Made by a program: the position numbers and the translations under genes. DNA of 25,804 nucleotides from Spirochaetaceae bacterium (GTDB lineage Bacteria > Spirochaetota > Spirochaetia > DSM-2461): contig QKAI01000477.1 in assembly GCA_003246505.1 (NCBI GenBank), forward strand, positions 1 to 25,804. The letters are read 5' to 3'. Below are positions 6,765 to 14,601 of this stretch, piece after piece; positions within the stretch are counted from its first letter, which is position 1; each line of letters begins with the position of its first letter. The notes beneath the pieces were generated by a model. The model made no database searches and had not been told where the DNA came from. It saw nothing but the letters and a program-made list of their open reading frames with translations.

Positions 6765-7793
6765 TTGCTGACAATTAAAGACATCGCCCGGGAAGCCAAT
6801 GTTTCCATCGCCACGGTCTCCCGGGTTCTGAACAACCGGTCGGTCAGACCCGATTCGCAGCTGCGGGTGGAAGCGGCCATAAAGAAACTGGATTACGTGC
6901 CCAATACCATAGCCCAGGGGCTTATGGGGAAGCAGACGAAGGCGGTCGGGGTCATGGTGACGTCCCTGACGAATCAGTATTATATGGAAATCACCGAGGT
7001 CCTGGAAAAAAGAACCGCCGCGGAGGGCTCCATGTTGATCCTCTGCTCCACCGACGGGGATCATGGCCAGGAGAAGACCTACCTGAAAAGCCTCGTGGCC
7101 CGCCAGGTGGACGGGATCATCATTGTAGACCCCTCCCTGGAAAATTATAATAACGGCCTTTTCACCGAGATAGGCAGGCGGACGCCCCTGGTTCTGATTC
7201 ACTCTTACCCGGGCTTTTCCGGTTTCAATATCGTATCCATCGACCAGTATCTGGGTATGGCCAAGGTCATGGAATACCTCTGGAATGAGGGGCACAGGAG
7301 AATCGCCTTTCTGAGGGGTCAAATCGGTTACTCCTATGATATCAAGGAGCAGTGCTGGAGGGATTTCCTGAAGAAAAAGGGAATCACGCCGACCCCGGAG
7401 GATCTGATCGTGGTGGAACAGGGGAATACGGAGGATGCCATCCCCCTGGTTCAGAATTCCTTTCACGGGATATTCCAGAAAAACCCGGGAGAGAGGCCTA
7501 CCGCCGTATTCGCCTGCAACGACCTGATGGCATCCGCCGTGATGAACAAGGCCGTGGCGGAGGGGCTGTCACTGCCCGGGGATATCTCCGTGGTTGGCCA
7601 CGACAACACCGCCGTGTCCCAGTACAGCTATCTTCCCATGACCACGGTGGACCTGAAGCTGGGCAGCCTGGCCAACGCCGCCGCCGACCTGCTCCGCCAT
7701 GCCATGGACCCCCTGGACAGGGAACCCCGCCGAGTCCTCCTGGAGCCGGAAATCGTCGTCCGGGCCTCCTCCGGCCCGCCCCTGATTCAGTAG
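6765..7793 (+). CDS. LacI-family transcriptional regulator (probable alpha-galactoside repressor)
   Basis: The protein has the canonical N-terminal LacI helix-turn-helix ('LTIKDIAREANVSIATVSRVLN'), a hinge helix ('NTIAQGLMGKQ') and a periplasmic-binding-like effector domain ending near 'VGHDNTAVSQYSYLPMTTV'. An ATG at 6750 would add five residues (MRRFS). However, AGGAG at 6752-6756 lies inside those codons and is well placed for a TTG start at 6765, which also puts the start just before the domain as in other family members. I therefore prefer TTG, giving 342 residues. It is divergent from the alpha-galactoside operon and shares its operator region, so it probably represses that operon and itself. 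Its 3' end overlaps the convergent sensor-lipoprotein gene by 7 bases. Confidence 0.93.
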   Translation: MLTIKDIAREANVSIATVSRVLNNRSVRPDSQLRVEAAIKKLDYVPNTIAQGLMGKQTKAVGVMVTSLTNQYYMEITEVLEKRTAAEGSMLILCSTDGDHGQEKTYLKSLVARQVDGIIIVDPSLENYNNGLFTEIGRRTPLVLIHSYPGFSGFNIVSIDQYLGMAKVMEYLWNEGHRRIAFLRGQIGYSYDIKEQCWRDFLKKKGITPTPEDLIVVEQGNTEDAIPLVQNSFHGIFQKNPGERPTAVFACNDLMASAVMNKAVAEGLSLPGDISVVGHDNTAVSQYSYLPMTTVDLKLGSLANAAADLLRHAMDPLDREPRRVLLEPEIVVRASSGPPLIQ

Positions 7794-9628
7794 CTCCGCC
7801 GCCGGATCAGAGAGTCGTCCACCTGCTCCGCGGTAAAGGTCCTCTCGTCGGTGACGATGCGCATGGGAAGGTCCTTCCCCTGCATAAGGTCCATGACCGC
7901 CTTCATCACCTGATCCCCCAGGAGGGGTGTGCACTCCACCACGAAATTCATCTCCCCCTTCCTCAGGGCGCTCAGGGCCGCCCGGGTTCCGTCCACCGAG
8001 ATAAGCTTTATGTCCTCCCCCGGCTTCAGCCCCCTCTCCCTGATGGCGTCTATGGCTCCCAGGATCATGTCGTCGTTATGGGCGAAGATCACCTCCACCC
8101 CGGAGGGGACATGGGACTGCAGGTAGTCGGCAACGATGGCGTATCCCCCTTCCCGGGTGAAATCCCCCGTGCCGGAGAACAGGATCCGATAGGGCCCCTC
8201 CCCGTCGATGATTTCCGCGAACCCCTCGTGCCGCTCCACCGTGGGGGTGGCCCCGCTGGTGCCCCAGAGCTCCAGGATGCGGGCGCCCTTATCCCCGTAC
8301 TGGCGCAGGATCCAGCGGGCCGCCCGGCGCCCCTCCTCCCGGAAATCCCCCCCGATGAAGGTCATGTAGAGCTCCTCGTCGGGGGAGTTGATCTTCCTGT
8401 CCGAAAGGAGTACCGGAATGGCCGCCTCCCGGGCCTCCCGCAGGACCTCTTCGTACCCCTCCTCCACGATGGGGGAGAGGAGAATCACATCCACCCGCCG
8501 GCGGATGAACTCCCTCAGGTGAGCTATCTGGGCTTCCTGGTTCTGGTCCGCGTCCCGGTAGATCAGGTCTATGTCGAACTCCTTGGCCGCCTGGATGATG
8601 GATTTGGTATTGCTGACCCGCCACTGGCTCTCGGTGCCCACCTGGGCATAGCCCAGGGTGATGCCGCTCCCCCTCTCCCGGGGCAGCAGGGTCCCCTCCC
8701 CCAAATCCCGGCTTTCGCCGGAGACGATGCGGCTCCGGAGGATCACCTGCTTCGGCACCCCGGTCCGGCGGTTGAGGATGTCTAGGGCGAAGCGGACCGC
8801 CTCCCTGCCCCCGGTGCTGCTCTCAACACTGGAGTGGATAAGCCCCTGAGCCACCAGATCACCGCTCCCGCTCTCCCCGGAGGGGCTGTCCGTCCCCACG
8901 ATGGGAATATCCCTCCTCCCCAGGGCCACCAGGGCCCGGGAGACGCCCAGAGCCAGGCCGTCCGTATGGGTATAGATGGCGTCGATATCATCCAGGAGCC
9001 CGGGATTCTCCAGGAGAAGGTCCTCCGCCCGGTCCCGGTTCTGGGGCGTGACGATCAGTGGCTCCCCCAAACGGATGGCGGGATAACGGCTTTCCGCCTC
9101 CCGGTGAAGCCCCCGGCTGCGGCTGCGGGAGGAGAGCTGGTCCAGGGGGCCGGAAATCTCCAGCACCCGGCCGCCCTCCGCGCCCAGGAGCCGGTGGAGG
9201 GCCAGGGCCCCCAGGCGGCCGATGTTTTCGTTGTCCGGGCCGATGAAGAGGGTGTAGTCGTAACCGTCCACCACCCGGTCCAGGATAATGACGGGAATGG
9301 TCCCGTAGATGCCGCTGATGACGGGGGTCATCCTTTCCACGTCGCAGGGGGAGATGATGAGCAGATCGATGCCGAAGCCCATGAGCTTGTCGATATCCTC
9401 CATCTGCTTCTCCGTGCTCGACGCGGCGTCGGTGAAGATGACCGACAGGAAGGGATACCGGTCCGCCTCCTCCTTGAGCTCCCGGTTCAGCTGGATCCGC
9501 CACTCCTCCAGCATGCTGGAATTGGAGACCCCTATGAGAAATTCAATCTTTTCCAGGTGGCTTACCCGGCAGGACAGCAAAGGGAAAAGGAGAAACAGCA
9601 GAAGGAGGGGTAAAGCCTTTCTCAGCAT
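7787..9628 (-). CDS. Lipoprotein with two fused periplasmic sugar-binding domains (probable sensor)
   Basis: This 613-residue protein begins with a signal sequence ending in a lipobox-like 'PLLSC' (Cys20), so it is probably membrane-anchored. Two type 1 periplasmic-binding domains follow. Domain 1 (about 28-305) has 'GVSNSSMLEEWR', 'ILDR' at 115-118, 'HTDGLALG' near 221 and 'VGTDS' near 244. Domain 2 (about 322-605) has 'GYAQVGTESQWR', 'DADQNQEAQI', 'SDR' at 409-411, 'HNDDMILGAI' at 517-526 and 'SVDG' at 544-547. Domain 2 aligns along its whole length with the YtfQ-like protein at 16156-17127. Ordinary binding proteins of this family have one domain and about 320 residues. It is the last gene of the importer/kinase operon and overlaps the response-regulator gene by 7 bases, which points to sensing rather than transport. 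XylFII-LytS-YesN of Clostridium is the nearest known arrangement. Confidence 0.88.
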   Translation of the reverse strand: MLRKALPLLLLFLLFPLLSCRVSHLEKIEFLIGVSNSSMLEEWRIQLNRELKEEADRYPFLSVIFTDAASSTEKQMEDIDKLMGFGIDLLIISPCDVERMTPVISGIYGTIPVIILDRVVDGYDYTLFIGPDNENIGRLGALALHRLLGAEGGRVLEISGPLDQLSSRSRSRGLHREAESRYPAIRLGEPLIVTPQNRDRAEDLLLENPGLLDDIDAIYTHTDGLALGVSRALVALGRRDIPIVGTDSPSGESGSGDLVAQGLIHSSVESSTGGREAVRFALDILNRRTGVPKQVILRSRIVSGESRDLGEGTLLPRERGSGITLGYAQVGTESQWRVSNTKSIIQAAKEFDIDLIYRDADQNQEAQIAHLREFIRRRVDVILLSPIVEEGYEEVLREAREAAIPVLLSDRKINSPDEELYMTFIGGDFREEGRRAARWILRQYGDKGARILELWGTSGATPTVERHEGFAEIIDGEGPYRILFSGTGDFTREGGYAIVADYLQSHVPSGVEVIFAHNDDMILGAIDAIRERGLKPGEDIKLISVDGTRAALSALRKGEMNFVVECTPLLGDQVMKAVMDLMQGKDLPMRIVTDERTFTAEQVDDSLIRRRSY

Positions 9629-10803
9629 CGTTCCTCCATCATTCTCCGGTAGGCCAGGGGGGACTGGCCCACGGTTTTCTTGAAGGCGTTGCTGAAATAG
9701 TGCTGGCTGGTAAAGCCGGTCTTTTCGGCGATCTCATAGATCTTCCAGTTCCCCCGGGTGAGCATCTCCATGGATCTTTCGATGCGGTAGCCGTTCAGAT
9801 AGTCCATGGGGGACCGGTAGAGCTCCTGCCGGAAGAGGCGGCCCAGATGGCCCGGACTCACGTGGGCGCTTTCGCTCAGCATGGTCAGGGAGAGGCCCGG
9901 ATCGGCGTAATTTTCCTTCACGTACTCCACGGCGCTCCTCACCTGGGGGGAGTAGCGGGTATCCCGGCGTATCCCCTCCAGAAGCTCCCCGTAGAGGCGG
10001 CAGAGATCCCCCACGCTCCCCACCCCTTTCCTGTCCATATCCACGGGCAGGGGGAGGGAATCCTTAACCCTCCGGGAGAGTTCCGCCTCGCCCCGGGAGA
10101 GAAGGTACACCACCTGGCCGGACTGATTGATAAACCCCAGAACCTTCCCCTCCGGGGGAATCACAAGGTCGGCGGCCCTTTTGATCTCCCGGGGGATCTC
10201 CGACTTGTCCGAATAGGTCAGGGGGAACTCCCCCTCCCGGCCGGGCAGATCCTTGCGCCGGGAGATCACCAGCAGCTCCGCCGGGAAGCTGACCCTCTTT
10301 TCCAGAAACCGGAGCCGCTCCGCGCAGTCCCGGGCGTCGATCAGGTTCAGGGCCAGGAGGTTCAGGCACCGTTCGGCGGCGAATTCCAGGGTATCCTCGA
10401 ACTGCTCCTGCATCAGGTTCAGGGAGCGCTGCTCGTCGATAAAGGCTTTGGCCTTGTCCAGGAGGGCGAAGAAGGGCTCCTCCATGATGGGCTTGAGAAA
10501 GTAATCGAAGACCCCCAGCCTCAGGGCCCTCTGGGCGTAGGAGAAATCGGAGTAGCCGGTCACCACGATGACCAGGATCTCCTTCTCCAGGGAACCGAGC
10601 TTCTCTGTCAGCTCCAGTCCGTTCATATAGGGCATGTTGATATCCACGAAAATGATGTCCGGCAGCAGGGCGGCGGCCTTCTCGTAGGCGTCCACCCCGT
10701 TTTCCGCATCCCCCACCAGCTCTACCGTTTCGTCGGTTCTCAAAAAGCCGGTGAGTCCCTTCCGGATAATCTCCTCGTCGTCGGCGACCATGACACTATA
10801 CAT
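9622..10803 (-). CDS. YesN-type response regulator with AraC DNA-binding domain
   Basis: This 393-residue response regulator has a receiver domain at the N-terminus: acidic pair Asp8/Asp9, phosphoacceptor Asp54 in 'IIFVDINMPYMNG', Thr82 and Lys104 in 'FLKPI'. A roughly 170-residue linker leads to a C-terminal AraC-type double helix-turn-helix ('LSLTMLSESAHVSPGHLGRLF' and 'IYEIAEKTGFTSQHYFSNAFK'). The kinase partner is encoded immediately upstream with an 8-base overlap. AGAGGA precedes the ATG. It probably activates the importer operon in response to sugar; the direct repeats upstream of ytfQ (17157-17210) are candidate binding sites. Confidence 0.95.
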   Translation of the reverse strand: MYSVMVADDEEIIRKGLTGFLRTDETVELVGDAENGVDAYEKAAALLPDIIFVDINMPYMNGLELTEKLGSLEKEILVIVVTGYSDFSYAQRALRLGVFDYFLKPIMEEPFFALLDKAKAFIDEQRSLNLMQEQFEDTLEFAAERCLNLLALNLIDARDCAERLRFLEKRVSFPAELLVISRRKDLPGREGEFPLTYSDKSEIPREIKRAADLVIPPEGKVLGFINQSGQVVYLLSRGEAELSRRVKDSLPLPVDMDRKGVGSVGDLCRLYGELLEGIRRDTRYSPQVRSAVEYVKENYADPGLSLTMLSESAHVSPGHLGRLFRQELYRSPMDYLNGYRIERSMEMLTRGNWKIYEIAEKTGFTSQHYFSNAFKKTVGQSPLAYRRMMEERC

Positions 10804-12565
10804 TTTTAAAATCCTCTCTTTTGTAGATAAGGGGGAGATGGAGGGTCACCACCGTCCCCCGGCCGGGCCGGCTCTCCAGGCTCAGGCCGTAGGCGGGGCC
10901 GCAGTAGAGATGGATGCGGTCGTTCACGTAGTAGAGGCCGAAGCTGTCCCGGGGGGCGTCCCCCTTGAGCCCCTCGTTCAGGGCGTTTATCTTCTCCTCC
11001 CCCATGCCGCTCCCGTCGTCGGAAACGGTGAGGTAGAGGCTTTTTTCCCGGACCTCCCCCCCGATGGATATGGTCCCCTGCCCCTCCCGGGTCTTGAGCC
11101 CGTGGTAGATGGCGTTCTCTATCAGGGGCTGGAGAATCAATTTGGGCAGGAGGTAGTGATGGATCCGGCGGTCCACATTGATCTCGTAACGGATTTTCTC
11201 CCGGTAGCGGATGCCCTGGATGTAGAGATAGTTGGAGCCGTGGGAAAGCTCTTCCCCCAGGGAGATGATGTCCTGCCCGTGGCTGAGTCCCACCCGGAAC
11301 ATGGTGGTGAGGGCGTCTATGAGCCGGACGATATCCCCCGCCCCGTAGTCCCGGGCCATCCAGTTGATCGTGTCCAGGGTGTTGTAAAGGAAGTGGGGCT
11401 TGATCTGCTCCTGCAGGGATTTGAGCTGGGCCTCCTGCTTGTCGTGCTGCTCCTTGTAGACCATCTGGATCAGGTTGTTGATCTCCCGGATCATGAAATT
11501 GAAATTCTCCCCCAGCTCCCCCACCTCGTCGGTGTACTCCCTCCGGAAGGTGATGGAGAAATCCCCCTCCGCCGCCCGGCCCATGAGGGCTTTGAGATCC
11601 ATGAGGGGGTGGACCAGGGTTTTGGTCAGGAAGTGGAAGAGCACGTAGAGGAAGAGGAGGATGGCGAAGCTGAGGAGGATGACCAGGTAGTAGGTCCGGA
11701 CCAGCTTCCCCTGGATCTCGTCCACGGAGAATACCCCCACCACCTTCCAGTCCGGGTTCCCAACGGGGCGGCTCTCGATCTGATAGGTCTCCTCCAGGAT
11801 GTTCACCCGCACCGAATCCTCCTCCCCGGTGAACCAGCGGGGGCTGACCCGATAGACCACGGGATTCACCGGGGTATAGACGATCCGGTACTCCTGGTCG
11901 TAGACGAAGACGAAGCCCTTTTCCAGGATGGAAATGTTCTCTATGGCCTGCTCTATGACCGAATGGGCGATATCCAGCAGCAGCACCCCCAGGAAATTTC
12001 CCTCCCCGTCCCGTATGGAGCGCACCAGGAAAAAGAGGTCGTCCCCGCTGGAGGAGTCGTTGCGGAAGACCTCCCGCCCCACGGCCGTGCTGTAGATGAA
12101 GCTCTCCTCCCCCCCCGTCCGGGCCCGGGCGAACCACTCCTGCTCCCGCACCGGATCCCGGCTGACCCGGGAGATCCCCGAGGAGATCCACCGGTCGTCC
12201 CGCCCCACGATCAGAATGCCGGCGATCTCCGGCTGGGAGGCGAGGAGGTTGTCGAAATCCCGTTTGATCTGCTCCCCCTCCTCCCGGGGGGCCCCTTCTC
12301 GGGAGAGAAAGTCGCCGATCTCCTTCTTGTCGGCCATGTAGGAGGCCAGATTCTCTATGGCCCCCATGTAGATGCGGATGCTGCTGCTCACCTGGGAGGT
12401 GAGCTGCTTCGTATAGGTCCGGGCCGAATCCCCCGCCTGCCGCAGATAGTAGGAACTGGCCGCCAGGGTGTAGACGGCCAGGGGGATCATGGCCGCCACG
12501 GTGAAGGAGATCATGAGTTTGCTGCGGAGCTTCTGATTCAGAAACCGTCGGAACAGTCGGGTCAT
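10796..12565 (-). CDS. YesM/LytS-type sensor histidine kinase
   Basis: This 589-residue membrane kinase has a first membrane segment at about 16-38, an extracytoplasmic domain of about 250 residues (40-290) with Cache-like features, a second membrane segment at 291-313 and a HAMP linker to about 370. The kinase core follows: the His_kinase box 'LQEQIKPHFLYNTLDTINWM' with His391, an N-box 'ILQPLIENAIYHG' around Asn484, and ATP-lid glycines in 'SDDGSGMG' and 'SFGLYYVNDR'. AGGAGG lies three bases before the ATG. It should phosphorylate the AraC-type regulator encoded next. It follows yjfF by 21 bases, so it is transcribed with the transporter it probably regulates. Confidence 0.95.
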   Translation of the reverse strand: MTRLFRRFLNQKLRSKLMISFTVAAMIPLAVYTLAASSYYLRQAGDSARTYTKQLTSQVSSSIRIYMGAIENLASYMADKKEIGDFLSREGAPREEGEQIKRDFDNLLASQPEIAGILIVGRDDRWISSGISRVSRDPVREQEWFARARTGGEESFIYSTAVGREVFRNDSSSGDDLFFLVRSIRDGEGNFLGVLLLDIAHSVIEQAIENISILEKGFVFVYDQEYRIVYTPVNPVVYRVSPRWFTGEEDSVRVNILEETYQIESRPVGNPDWKVVGVFSVDEIQGKLVRTYYLVILLSFAILLFLYVLFHFLTKTLVHPLMDLKALMGRAAEGDFSITFRREYTDEVGELGENFNFMIREINNLIQMVYKEQHDKQEAQLKSLQEQIKPHFLYNTLDTINWMARDYGAGDIVRLIDALTTMFRVGLSHGQDIISLGEELSHGSNYLYIQGIRYREKIRYEINVDRRIHHYLLPKLILQPLIENAIYHGLKTREGQGTISIGGEVREKSLYLTVSDDGSGMGEEKINALNEGLKGDAPRDSFGLYYVNDRIHLYCGPAYGLSLESRPGRGTVVTLHLPLIYKREDFKNV

Positions 12566-12586
12566 AGGCCTCCTATTGTAACACGG

Positions 12587-13582
12587 TTAGGCCACCCGGA
12601 TGAGACGCTTTTTCCGGGCCTGCTCCCCATTCACCGACATGGCCCTCTGGATTATGATGAAGAGGCAGAGCAGGGCCGCCACGGTGACCTTGGTCCACCA
12701 GGTGTTCAGGTTCTGGTAGGTGACCACCGTCTGGATGAGCCCCTGGATCAGCACCCCGATGGCGGCCCCGAAGATCGACCCCACACCGCCGGTGAGGAGG
12801 GTACCCCCTATGACCGCCGAGGAGATGGCGTCCAGCTCCATGCCGATGTTCTGCAGGGAGTAACCCGCCAGGGTGTAGAGGCTGTAGACCACCCCCCCCA
12901 GGGAGGCGCAGAAGCCGGAGATGCCGTAGACCATGACCCGGGTCCCCCTGGCCGGCAGGCCCATGAGGGAGGCGGACTGCTCCGATCCCCCCACGGCGTA
13001 GACGGTGCGCCCGAATTTGGTGAACTTGAGCACGAAGGCCGTGGCCAGCACAACGGCGATGGCGAAGAGGGCGTAGAAGTAGATCTTGGGGTGCTGCCGT
13101 CCCAGGGTGAAGCGGATTTTGGCCAGGGCCACCTTCAGGTAGAAGGGGTTCTTGATGGCGATGGCCGCCTTGCTGATGATGGAGCAGAGGGCGCGCATGA
13201 AGAAGAGCCCCGCCAGGGTGACGATGAAGGGCTGCAGATCGAATCGGACGATGAGGAATCCCTGCAGGGAGCCGAAGGCCAGGCCGATGAGAAGCACCAG
13301 GGGGATCACCACGCCGCTGGGGACCCCCTTCTCCAGCAACCAGGCGGAGAAGACGCAGGTGAAGGCCACCACCGAGCCGATGGAGATGTCGATTCCCCCG
13401 GTGAGGAGCACGAAGAAGATGCCCGTGGTCGCCACGATGAGGTAGGCGTTGTCGTTGAACAGGTTCAGGAAAGTGGAGATCCGGAACCCGTAGAAGAGGA
13501 TGCCCCCCAGATACATGACGGCGAAAAGGGCCAGGGTGATGGTCAGGAGGGAGATCTCCGAGAAGTTTCGTTTCCGTTTCAT
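12587..13582 (-). CDS. yjfF: Galactofuranose-type ABC transporter permease, YjfF-like
   Basis: This 331-residue membrane protein of the ribose/galactose permease family (CUT2, BPD_transp_2) has eight or more hydrophobic segments. It contains the family signature 'GGIDISIGSVVAFTCV' near residue 60, and 'GGTLLTGGVGSIFGAAIGVLIQGLI' near the C-terminus. Gene order and length match E. coli YjfF, which pairs with YtfT in galactofuranose uptake. Its ATG overlaps the stop of the ytfT-like gene by four bases (ATGA), so translation is probably coupled. The sugar is inferred from the YtfQ-like receptor. Confidence 0.9.
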   Translation of the reverse strand: MKRKRNFSEISLLTITLALFAVMYLGGILFYGFRISTFLNLFNDNAYLIVATTGIFFVLLTGGIDISIGSVVAFTCVFSAWLLEKGVPSGVVIPLVLLIGLAFGSLQGFLIVRFDLQPFIVTLAGLFFMRALCSIISKAAIAIKNPFYLKVALAKIRFTLGRQHPKIYFYALFAIAVVLATAFVLKFTKFGRTVYAVGGSEQSASLMGLPARGTRVMVYGISGFCASLGGVVYSLYTLAGYSLQNIGMELDAISSAVIGGTLLTGGVGSIFGAAIGVLIQGLIQTVVTYQNLNTWWTKVTVAALLCLFIIIQRAMSVNGEQARKKRLIRVA

Positions 13583-14601
13583 GAGACAGCTTCCTTCGCC
13601 GGAATCAGCTTGAGGCCGATCTTTTCCGACTGGATGAGGGATATGGTTATGACCAGGAGGGCTTTGACCAGCTGGATGACCTCCGGGGGCACCCCCATGG
13701 CGTAAATGGTTGTGGTGATACTCTGGATGATCAGGGCGCCGAAGAGGCTCGCCCCCAGGGAGAAGCGCCCCCCCGTGAGCAGGTTGCCCCCTATTGCCAC
13801 GGAGAGAATGGCGTCCAGCTCTATCATGAGGCCCGCGTTGTTGCAGTCCGCCCCCTTGATGCCGGAGCTTTCGATGAGCCCCGCCCCCGCCGCGGCCAGG
13901 CCGCAGAAGACGTAGACCAGGAGCTTGATGTTCTCCACCTCTATGCCCGCCAGGCGGCTGGATTTTTCATTGATACCGGAGGAGGCCAGAAAGAGGCCGA
14001 AGGCGGTTTTCTTCGTGAAGACCAGCGCCCCGGCGAAGAGGGCCATGACCAGGTAGAGGGGAAAGGGAAGTCCCAGGATGTATCCCCCGTTGATGAAGTA
14101 GTAGGCCTGGGAATTGACCGTAATGATCTTGCCGTTTGTGATGAGCTGGGCGATGCCCCGGCCCGCCACCATGAGGATCAGGGTGGCCACCATGGGCTGG
14201 ATCTTCACCCGGGAGACCAGAAAGCCGTTCCAGGCGCCGCACAGGGCCCCCGCCGCCAGGGCCAGGACCAGGGCGAAGAAAACGCTGCCCTGGAGGGCGG
14301 GGAAGAGGTTCCCCCGGATCACGCTGCAGGCGATGGCCCCGGCGATGGCCATGACCGACCCCACGGAGATGTCGATGCCCCCCGAGGCGATGACGAAGGT
14401 CATCCCCATGGCCAGGAGCATCAGCTTGCTTCCGTTCCGGAAAATATCGATGAGCCGGCCGTAAAAGTGGCCGTCCATGATGGTGATGCTCAGGAACTCC
14501 CCCCCCGAAATGAGGGTATTGAAAACAAGGATGGCAAAGAAAACCATCGAGGGCCAGAAGATCCTCCCGTCCCGGTATTTTTTTATAAGTTTCATCGTCA
14601 C
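13579..14601 (-). CDS. ytfT: Galactofuranose-type ABC transporter permease, YtfT-like
   Basis: This 340-residue membrane permease of the same family has 'SGGIDISVGSVMAIAGAIACSVI' near residue 70 and 'AIGGNLLTGGRFSLGASLFGALIIQSI' near 275. The first start candidate is GTG at 14601, which overlaps the upstream TGA by four bases and lies 6 bases after GGGAGG; an ATG two codons later is the alternative, with a longer gap. I prefer GTG. It should form the membrane channel with the YjfF-like protein. Confidence 0.9.
   Translation of the reverse strand: MTMKLIKKYRDGRIFWPSMVFFAILVFNTLISGGEFLSITIMDGHFYGRLIDIFRNGSKLMLLAMGMTFVIASGGIDISVGSVMAIAGAIACSVIRGNLFPALQGSVFFALVLALAAGALCGAWNGFLVSRVKIQPMVATLILMVAGRGIAQLITNGKIITVNSQAYYFINGGYILGLPFPLYLVMALFAGALVFTKKTAFGLFLASSGINEKSSRLAGIEVENIKLLVYVFCGLAAAGAGLIESSGIKGADCNNAGLMIELDAILSVAIGGNLLTGGRFSLGASLFGALIIQSITTTIYAMGVPPEVIQLVKALLVITISLIQSEKIGLKLIPAKEAVS

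Noticed and set aside
7352..8785. A 477-codon plus-strand open frame crossing the convergent gene ends
   Set aside because: It overlaps the end of the lacI-type gene in another frame and most of the sensor-lipoprotein gene; no motif supports it.
7787..9628. The double-domain lipoprotein gene as an assembly artefact or frameshift fusion of two genes
   Set aside because: The two domains differ greatly in sequence, the frame is continuous, and the join has a normal linker without a second signal peptide or internal ribosome binding site that I can see.
6569..12588. Shared 11-mer GTAACACGGTT at 6569-6579 and 12578-12588 as a common regulator site
   Set aside because: Many 11-base matches are expected by chance in a window of this size, and the two sites have no common promoter context.
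10751..13705. A 984-codon open frame on the plus strand opposite the kinase and yjfF-like genes
   Set aside because: The translation is repetitive Asp/Glu/His/Gly sequence without domains, while the minus strand encodes recognisable kinase and permease proteins across the same span.
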